Below are positions 1 to 10,687 of a DNA stretch of 64,000 nucleotides, one piece after another; the stretch's first letter is position 1; every line of letters begins with the position of its first letter. The notes beneath the pieces were generated by a model. It saw only the letters and a list, made by a program, of their open reading frames with translations. It did no database searches and was not told where the DNA came from. The stretch is taken from the NCBI RefSeq assembly GCF_964340395.1, contig NC_135554.1:7295475-7359474 (forward strand), in the 5' to 3' direction. Source of the stretch: Glandiceps talaboti. Taxonomy: Eukaryota > Hemichordata > Enteropneusta > Spengelidae. The position numbers and the translations under genes are program-made.

Positions 1-125
1 ATATCTTTTCGCAGCCTTTTTGGCCGGCCAAATATTCGAACTCCATTTCAAAAATTTATTCCTGAGGCACAATGAAATATATTTCTCTCGTTAATGTGTT
101 GTGTTGAGTCGTCATTGTAAAAGTC

Positions 126-129
126 TGTC

Positions 130-205
<76 letters not shown>

Positions 206-250
206 CATGTGTGTGTGTGTGTCTGTGTGTCTGTCTGTCTGTCTATCTGT
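126..250. repeat. (TCTG)n microsatellite
   Basis: Near-perfect TCTG/GTCT tetranucleotide array with a short GT patch, in the intron after the last visible Tie-like exon. Confidence 0.95.
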
Positions 251-333
251 CTGTATGTGTCTCTCTGCCTCTCTCTGTGTGTCTCTCCGTCTCTCACTCT
301 CTCTGATTCTAGGAATAAATGTTTAGTACATAC

Positions 334-524
334 GCCTTTTTCTGACAAGTGTTTCATTCCCAGTGTGACGTCAGCAGCAAACCGCAATAATTGTTCACTA
401 TCAAAAGTAGACATATTTAGTCTCTTCCTCGCATACTGTGGACCGGTTTCTAGACAACGGCTGTTACGTAACAAATCGAGGAGATTTCCATGCTGTGCAA
501 ATTCGGTTGCAACGTACAGTATAC
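334..524 (-). CDS. Tie-like exon 11: hinge, kinase-insert and helix E; last exon in window
   Basis: Phase 1 to 0 exon of 191 nt encoding [40 protein letters not shown] and [23 protein letters not shown]. The short insert after LET and the QLL.FAADV..GM..LS.K helix match Tie2. It ends at GGC|GTATGT, exactly before the catalytic-loop exon expected at positions left of base 1. A TCTG microsatellite begins about 85 bp downstream of the donor. Confidence 0.92.
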
Positions 525-1999
525 CTAATAAAACATATACATAAATGTACTGATTCAATCTATAGAGTAATATGTTGCAATTTAGAATTAACTACCTGCA
601 ACTGTGTGGGAGAAAACTGCAAGTGCAGACGCGATGATGTGTACTCAGTTTTATTATTGGCGCTATAAATAAGCACTGTATATATAACTTTTCGAAATGA
701 TAGCATCGTCTTTATAAGTTAACAATACTCAGATTTGTGTATTTTACCTGACCATAAGACCGTAGTCTTGCTGCTAGACGTTCGGGCTTTCTTCCGAAAC
801 GATATAAGCGAATGAAGTTCGCAGCGAGGGCCTGCCCGAACGTCTAGCTAATGTCATTTTCAGACTTCACATTCCAGAGATGATATATGGCCGTCGGTTG
901 GACCATGTATGCATGTATATATGTTAATATATTCAATAACCCATGACCTCTATAATGCTAATGCTCTATAATACTAATGTCCAATGTCACGTGATGATAA
1001 CAAATTACTAACTATTATGGTAATTGTGAGTTTGGTTAGTGTGTAGACGTTGTCATTCACATATTTCAGCTAAGGCATTGGTGGTTATTTTTACAAGCCC
1101 CTCCTTAAGCTGAATATGCATGAAAAATAGCTATTGTCCTCTGTTTGTGCTTGTCGCCAAAGTGGTTCTCTGATTAATTGGCAGTTATTTATATCCCTGA
1201 ACTGCAGAGATGAATTTTGGTAGACCTTGATTGTTCCATCCTCGATAACGATGTTCGGTTGTGTGTCGTATTGTATCGGAAGAACATCCGAGGTCTAGCA
1301 GCTAGCTATGCTAATAAGACCGTAGACTGGAAGGCAACATTATAGTTTTAAAATATGTAATTAGTGGTAGTTTACTCCAACAGAATGGCATCACAACATT
1401 ATTCAATGTAAAATTGGAGGTAACAATGTTTGATCGGGAGTTACACAACCGAGATATACCTTTTACTGAATAAAATAGAAATGAACTGAAAGTTAATCAG
1501 CAGCTTACGGATTTTGATACAATTTATATTCACTGTATACCAGAAATCAATTAGAGTTCCCCCCACTACCCCATACATAACTTAACGTGCATATGAACAA
1601 ACGTCCCCACTCTACAGTACCTGAATGTTCACAAGCTCCAACCAAGTTTACAATATTTGGATGTTTACCAACTTTACACATTATTTCTAGTTCTCCAATA
1701 AAATCTTTTCTATCGGCATCAGTTGCACCATCTGTAGGTAAAGAGATGATAATCATTGACTGTTTACGAGTGAAGTATTTAAAGTTTACCCTATCACTTT
1801 TCTTGGCTTCGTTGGTCACATTTTATTAATAGTGATATATTAATTTCAACAACTCCATTTAAAATACTCTAGAACTTTTACACTATATATACGTTCAGAA
1901 ATGATAATAAAACAAGACATTGGTTGGTTAACAAACGTGTTATTTAGAAACAACACCTTACAGTCTCAGTCATCAAGCCTCAATGTACATATATCAACA

Positions 2000-2047
<48 letters not shown>

Positions 2048-3948
2048 TTATCATTCATCAAGCTGCATTGAACCAGCTTTGCTTCTGAATACATTTTAGT
2101 GAGTATAATACAGTTCTATTTTTGTAAACTGACTTAAAACCACAAAATAATTTTACAAAATCTTGTCTACAAGCTGTGATGTGAGAACAAATCACCAACT
2201 AACCTTTCAATATTTTAACTGCTACATCATGTACAGTTTTATCGTCTTTCTTGATCGCTGCCTTCATCACTCTTCCAAAGTTTCCCTCTGCTAAAATATT
2301 GTCCTCGAATATAATCTTTTCCCAGGGAATTCTCCAAAAGTCTAAGTTGTTTGGTACTACCATGCCGCGTCCTCCCAGTAGTCTAGTTTCTTGTTCCTGT
2401 TTCAGACTTCCAGGGTTTACAGTGTAATCATCACTCGATGCCCGTCTCTCTAGCTGAAATGGTAAGATACCTTTCAAGTTTACAATCAGAGAGTTCAAAA
2501 AAAGAGAGAAACTTGACTTTGACTGCGAAATTAACAATCGATAGAATTGATTTAAGCAGAACTTGGCATACAAATTAACACAGGGGAAAATAACATCAAA
2601 CAGAAATTCACTGACATCTCACAGATTTGAAATTCTAAAAGAAAGAAATATTCAAGATTGTAAAAATGAAAGTTGGATTTAAAACTAAAAACAAAAAAAC
2701 AAAAAAAAACAAAAAAAAAAACCATCCGGAAATGACAACAGTCATTAGCAATCGTCTTTTTACCTCACTCAGTCGCATAGGAGGTTCTTCTACCGACCGT
2801 AGGTGGCGACGACGTTTGCGAATTCGAATAAACAAAATGCAAACTGCACAACCCAGAAGCAATATCAAAATGATGCCACATATGATTCCAATCACCATGA
2901 CAACAGCTGAAGTCATGGAACTATCGAATAATCCATATACTGGGTTTTCCCGACCAACGGTGGTTTGCTTGGATGCTGGAGGTAGGCTTGTCTTCGGTGT
3001 ACTTTCTATTGTTGTGGGCAACACTTTAAGAATAAATAAAAAAATTGGGATTAGATTAGATTGGATTGGATTAGATTATATTAGATTAGGTTAGATTGGA
3101 TTAGATTGGTTTGGATTAGATTAGGTTAGGTTATTTAGCTTAGTTTTGGGTAGATCAGGTCAGGTCAAGTCAGATTAGATTAAATTAGATTAGATTGGAT
3201 TAGCTTGGTTTGGATTGGATTGGATTGGGTTAGGTTAGCTTAGTTTTGGTTAGATTAGATTAAGTTAGATTTCATTAGATTAGACTAGACTATATTAGAT
3301 CAGGTTACTACTATATTATATGTAGGTTACATTTATTCAGTTGACCAGATTTGATTGAATGACATAGCATTCGATTGGATTAGATTACATTCGATTGAAT
3401 GGGATCAAACATCATTAAAGTACATAAGGTCGGATTTGATTACATAGGATTAGATTAGATTAGATTAGATTAGAAGACAATATTAAATTAGATTCCAATA
3501 CAAAAGACTAGATTAGATTAGATTAGATTGGAATACATAGGTTTAGATTAGATTAGATTAGTTTACGCAGGGCTAGATTAGATTATATTATACTAGGCTT
3601 GACTAGATTAGAAAACTTCCTTTGATTTATAGTTCACTGACATTGCCTTTAACTGTATTTATTTTGAATTCTTTTGGTATGATTTATTTGAATGAATGAA
3701 TTTCAGATACAGTAAATCTTCGTCCATTTTAAAGTGAAATCACTCAATCACATTTGAAAGACCAATTTAAATGGTAATATGGTTGCAAATCAATATCTTG
3801 AAGAAAGTGAACTTTTATTTATTTCATATAGTATCAAACTACATATCTGGTATCACGTACCTTTCGTACTATGTGTCATCACCGTTGTGGTCGGAAATGC
3901 TATCCGCCTTGTACTTTGCCTTGCACGTGTTTGTGTTTTGGTTTGATG

Positions 3949-3985
<37 letters not shown>

Positions 3986-5167
3986 CCTGGTGGTGGTATT
4001 GGTGTTATTGTTGTTGTTGTTGTTGTTGTTGTTGGTGTTGTTGCGTGTACGTCGCTTTGATCACGTGGCAACGTAGAAGCTGTGTAGAGCAAGATAGACA
4101 TTATATTACGATGTATAATATTGTCTTGATATTGGGTTATATGCCTGAGGCAAAGATACATACATACATACATACGTGTCAGTGTCGACATACACATACA
4201 CATACACATACACACATACACATACACATACACATACATACATACATACATACACACATACATACATACATACATACATACATACATACATACATACATA
4301 CATACATACAGTGTTTGTGTAGGTCCCATTGCATACAGGACAACTCAAAAGAATGGACTCATGAAACCTGAGGTGTAAATAATTCACTGTGCTGTCTAAA
4401 AATTGCTACGATGTCTTCAAAGGACTTTATCTTGCTAGCGACATGCATGCATGACGTTCCTATAAAGTGAGTCCCCCCAGCCCATCCTGCCCCACCACTC
4501 AACGACGCAAGGTTGGTGAAAAGTTGATTCTCTGGTATTTTTACTTCTTCAGTTTTTGCATCCTTGTCTTTTCTCATCTACAAAAAAAATCAATAGTGTC
4601 TTTATTGTGTTACAATACCTCGGGATCTTGTTAGTGTGGAGGCCGTTAAACTTGGTCCTTCTTGGACTGTAGGTACATTTCCAGCTGCAGTAAGACGTAT
4701 CCTTATCTGATACTCTGTGTCAGTGTCCAGATTATCCAGTACATAAAAAGTGACATTTGCAGACGGGATAACATTCACTGACCATTTGGGGTCAACAGAC
4801 TTCGTATATAGTACCCCGACTTGTTCAATCGGTCCATCCCCAGAATATGGTTCTATATTTGGGCGTATTGTAAGAGTGGTCGGACTAGCCTCTATGAGCT
4901 CAGCAGCATTTATCGGAACTGGTGGCACTAGTTCAATAGAAAAATAATGAAGTAGGGATGATGGTAACTGTATGTGCATGGATACAAAACAAACGGTTAT
5001 TTGGGGTTTTGGATGATGACATCTTTGTATCCTGCTGCTTTTACCAGACTTCACTTTTCAATGTAATATTAGAAATGTCATGACATATGTATTTCCTCTC
5101 ATATTCTCAGCTCTACTTATAACCAGGTTGTTTTAAGTTTCTGATTGACAGCTTTCATGCATCCGTA

Positions 5168-5264
<97 letters not shown>

Positions 5265-8200
5265 TACATGCACGCACGCACATACATACGTACGTACGTA
5301 CGTACACACATGCATGCACACAGTCACATACACACATAAATACATACATTTCCTATTGCAATATGGTGTTGCTTGTACATACACACATCAGCCTTGGAGA
5401 ATTAATGTAGTGTATTCCAAGGAATTCCACTCTCTCATAATGCAAATGTGTTATAATTATTGGCACTCTCACTCATGTTTCTATATTCATTATCTATCTC
5501 ACTCCAGAGCATTTGATACCAAAGATTACCTCAAATGAATTTTCATTTCTAGTGACGTTACTTCTAGAGAAGAAAAAAAACATGCTGACAATCTCTGGAA
5601 GGACGTCTTTGAACATGTAAACCCATAAACATCTTAGCATGCAAAGACTTGAAACTTGAAAAAGATGAAATCAAAGAAAGAATGTAATGGTATTTTCATT
5701 AGATTTACCATCAAATATATTAAACCTCTGAATGTTTGAATTTTTAATCATGTTATTTCTAACTGGAACGATGACGTTTGCATTAGAGGAGAAAGGTCTG
5801 TGACCAAATCCGGCTAAGATCAATTCCAGTCAATCTAATGATGCAATAATTCGGATGTAATTTATGTAATTATGCAAAGTAAAAAAAAAAGTTTTAGTGT
5901 GATTTTAAAAGTTGGTTTTGCTGCATTCATATCAAAATTCGAATATTTAGGATTTCACTTGGCCGTAGCTAGTCACGGACTGAGAAATACAACGTATTAT
6001 ATATAACCTAACCTTGATTACATGTTATACCAGTCCATCCAGTAACACAAATACATCCTTTAAAACGATCACATGTACCACCATTTTGACAATTACAGGT
6101 AAGTTTACAGTCAGGACCGTACTTTCCGTCTTCACAGGCTATAAAACAGAAACATGAGTATTTGTTGGTGTGAGATATATACAACATAACTTATACATAG
6201 AATTTTTGTTTTAACTTTTACTACTTTCTTTTACAATTTCTGTAGAAAGAGGATCGTCAACTGTAGACAATAATCCTGTAGAAAATGAGTGCAGGCTCTT
6301 ACAACATACGTTATAAAGTTACTCGTTGAGACATGGAAGGTCCCGTACCTACAGAACACTGGAGACCTTTCCACCCAGTTGCACATGTACATCCATACGG
6401 ATCAGGCAAGCAGAATTGGTTATGGGTACACCTTTGAGAGTGACATTCACGATCACAGTTTTCACCATACTTGTTATCTTCGCAGGCTGAGTTTTGTTTA
6501 ATGAGAAAGAAATTTTGATAGAATAGCAAACACTTTAAGATACTTACAAATGTATCAGTACCAGTATCTCAATATACTTACGGCCAATTTCACAATACCG
6601 TGCAGCTTTTCTGCTAGATAGAACCAAACAGAAACCAATACGAAACTAGACATGTTACACTTTTAAGATAAAGCAATATTGAATGAGTACTATTTCCAAT
6701 TCTTGCTACATTTTGTCTAAAGTGAAATGAACTACACATGCTGTATACCATACAGACATGAAACGAACACCAAAAAGGTCATTTTACGCGCCTTTCACCC
6801 GGTGTTTTGATACTGAGAAAAACATTGGCGCCCGATTGTCTGCACGGAGTTGTATTACATGTTTTGCATTTAGACTAAATGTAGCAAAAATGAGATCTTA
6901 CTTTTGAAGTGTGGCATACACAGTTTTTTGTTGGTTTCTGCGAGGTTGTATCAAACAGAAAGCTGCACAATATTGTGAAATGTATTTGTAGCCGTCAGTA
7001 TAAAGCTATTTCAGGTGATATATACCTGCTCTTAGTTTACATATCATAACAAACAATGTAAAACTCTAAAGCGCTAAACTTATATCGTTTAGGTAGTATC
7101 ATTCATAGACGGTCTCGTCCAATCAGCATCCAGTAATATTCCTATTGATCGTCTACAGTTAATGTTTCTATTTTCTCTCGTCTGTGTGTCAACTTACCGA
7201 TTTTACACGTCTCTCCTATAAATCCTGGCGGACAAATGCACTGACCAGACTTATCATCGCATACACCTCCATTGTGACACGTACAATTACCGTCACAGTG
7301 TGGTGGATTCCATCGACCAGAAGGACACTCTGAAGTTGTTAAAAAATAAACATAAAAAAAACAAGTGAAAACAGTTTTCAGACAGAAATATAAAATGTAA
7401 GTATTGTGATGATAGTGACATCTTTAAAAAAGTAAAAAAAATGCATGCGTGTAGTCACGGCTATGTAGACAGTGTGTATGAATGATTACTTAACATTTTA
7501 CAACTAGTTTTAAGATTTTGAAATCGTGACAAGTAGTGGTACTAGAGTCACTGTTGAATCATTTTGTCACGTCAGAATCCAGCAGGCTGGCGCTGCTAAT
7601 GACTGGACTCTCTACAGTCTCGGAAGCGTCGTCAGCAGAAAAGAGCTGTTTTGTATGTACCGATATCTACCACACAACTGTACTTGAATATCGTTGTACT
7701 GTGCGCCTTCATCGACTACACAGTTGTAATTATTTGTTGACGTTTTACTGCGACCGTCCCCTAGACTGTAAACAGAGTATCATCACCGCCGTAATGCGTC
7801 GACAAATGGTTAGCCCTATGTGGTCGATGAGGGCGCACAGTACAGGGATATTCGAGTACGATTATGCAGGGAGATAGCGGTACATACAAAATAGCTCTTT
7901 TAGTGATGCGAAGCTCGATCCGAGGACTGTGAGAGAGTCTAGCTTATGATATGATAATGACAAGCAAACGTTTTTTGTTTTGAGTGTTTGTTGTTGTTAT
8001 CATTAAATCAACGTTTCAAGAACCAAATTTACTACACATCTTGTTGTCGATCATTTTAAGTGTTATATTTTCTTCGTACAAAAAGAAGATACATTCGTCT
8101 ATCATATCTTCAGACTCATGATTTACCTTTGGGGAACTTAATGAATGAGTTCTTCATCAAAATCCGAAGGTAACCATTTTAAAGGTGTTGTAGAATCGGG

Positions 8201-10634
8201 ATATCTCTTTATCTTTCAATACAGGAATGATGGTGTGACGCACATCCGTAAACAATCCTATAAATCGGTATCTTAAATTTGTAACTTACCTCGAACAATC
8301 ACTCTTGTTATTGCGCCAAGCGACCTATTGTTTGAGGGATGCACTTCGTAAATACCGCCATCTTGCGATGAGACATTGTGAATAGTCAAAGAAAGGCTTT
8401 GACGAATTGAGCTCAATATGTTTCCGTTATGACGCCATACTACATGTATGTGAGATCCTGTCGACATGGGTCTCCCTCGGTCCATTTGTAATGTTAAATC
8501 TTCGTTCAAATTGACTGTTATAGATAGAAATTGCGGTATGATAACTGCAACATCTGTTGACAAGTAGAGATAAAACAAACAATTATAGAATGTAGTTCTG
8601 CGTATTTTAATCAAGACTTAGTGAAACAGTTGACAGACGGGAAAACAGACCGAAAGTAAAGAATGTCATTCTTTTGAGACGAAAGAACGAATTTAAAACT
8701 GATCCACTGGAAAGATATTGCCCTGCATCGATCTCGTTTTGTTTGTTGTCATCATTCCATTCCATTCTTCCTTTCGTTGCAGTGTCAATAAACTTTAAGT
8801 CATTTCATTTCCCTTTTCAACCAGTATAGTCTACTTTCACATACTGAGTGCAAAGGTCAAAGACGATACATCCCTCATAATAAGCCACTCTTTATTTTTC
8901 TCAGTACTTTCTTTTACGTTCGATAAATTAAGCCAAAAAAAAAGAATTGCTTCTGGTCTGGACAGTTTGTCTATTGTGGTGCGACGACGTGAATTTTTAA
9001 TTTTTTTTTAAATTTCCAACAAACCTGTCACTCGATCTACAATTTATCCTTTTACTTTAGTACTTTAGTGCAAAAGTGTATGTGGGGGAGGGCAGACATA
9101 ATTTGCTTGTTCATGATTGGCTGTGAAGTTGTCTTAACTGAAGTAATGTTAAGTTAAGTTTTTTTTATGTTTTCCCCTCGATCTGCAGACTGCATGGGCT
9201 GGACAAACACACACAGAAAAAAGACAGACTGAGTGTATTTAAGTGATATGCGCTGACAATTCTTATTTTTATGGCCTTATATGTCGAGGGTCTGTCTAAA
9301 ACGATATATATACATTGTTTCAACGACCATCCATCACACACAATTTCATTTCTTACTATACATCAACTACAATACTTGCCTTTCCTGAACACCTTCGAAG
9401 TGTGTACTTTCTGCTTCAGAGTACCACAGTAAAATGCCCCATACCGTGTGTCTCCGTTCTCTCGTCCCCAAGCTGTTTTTATCATATCATCGTCTAGTAC
9501 AAAAGGAGTTGGGATGTCAAGACCGTTACCAGTGTCCAATGACCGGCCAATAGTCAGGTTAGTCTCTGGAATAATTCCACTCGTGTCCATACAATACAGG
9601 TGAGTTTCACTGGTACTTGCCATGGCGGGGGGTGAGTTAATTAAAGTCAGTCGACCATACACTGTAATATGATAATATTGGTGGTGGTGACTATGCAATG
9701 TCAATATGTAATCGTTATAGGGTGTATTATATTTATAGATATTATCCACCGATAAATATATACATTAAGTGAACATTAAAGAAATAGTATGATTACCAGA
9801 TGTCAATACTGCCCGACCGACTTATCACACAGTCAATGAAACCGGATCATATCATACCAATCCTGCTGCATCTCCTTTGGTTTCCGGTGACTTTCAGAAT
9901 GCACTATAACATTCTACTTCTAGCCCATATAAATCATTAAATGGTCTCGCCCCTCAACTTATCGTAGTTGACAATCCGTACAAAATCGTTGCACTGAAGT
10001 CGCCATACAGCACCCAAGGTCCCCACATTGATCTTTCAGCTTTGGAAGCAACTACGAAACACTGTCCGCTCTGTACCGAGTATTGGGACTATCAATTCAA
10101 GCCTAAAGACATACTTTTCGAGAGGGCTTATTTGTGACAGTATCTTTTGTCATGATCAAGCAACAGTGAGCATCACTTGATGGATACTAGACGCTATACA
10201 AATCTCTTTATTTCATTATTTAGTTATTTTAGTTATGTGTATGCATTCAATTGAAGAAATACCTAGAGAGCTCAAATTGTTTATTTGATAAAAACTTCGA
10301 TCCTAACTTGAAATAAATTTCTTTGGTTTCATTCACCCCTCACTTATCAGTACGGAGTTAGCTACTATCCGAACCTAGGAGAAATGACGTATGACAATTG
10401 CTAGAGAACTTCCGTTAAACGTATTGCAAAATAATAATAGAAGTAGTCAGCAAAACGGTTAACGGGATATTGCTTTGCTGGTCTCATACGTCACTTCCGC
10501 ATACATTAACAAATAAAAATCAATAAAAACTCCTAGTAATAAGTGAAATTCAGAATGACACCAACTCATTGTAAAGTGAATTCACAAGGTATATTTACCC
10601 ATTATTTGATATAGAGTATAGTAAGCTAAATACT

Positions 10635-10687
<53 letters not shown>

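Noticed and set aside
4359-4577. Minus-strand 72-codon open frame ([18 protein letters not shown]...) with a good acceptor, between FN3 and TM exons
   Set aside because: Its only open frame is phase 0 at the start, while the FN3 exon ends in phase 1; joining them hits a stop within ten codons. FN3 to TM joins perfectly without it.
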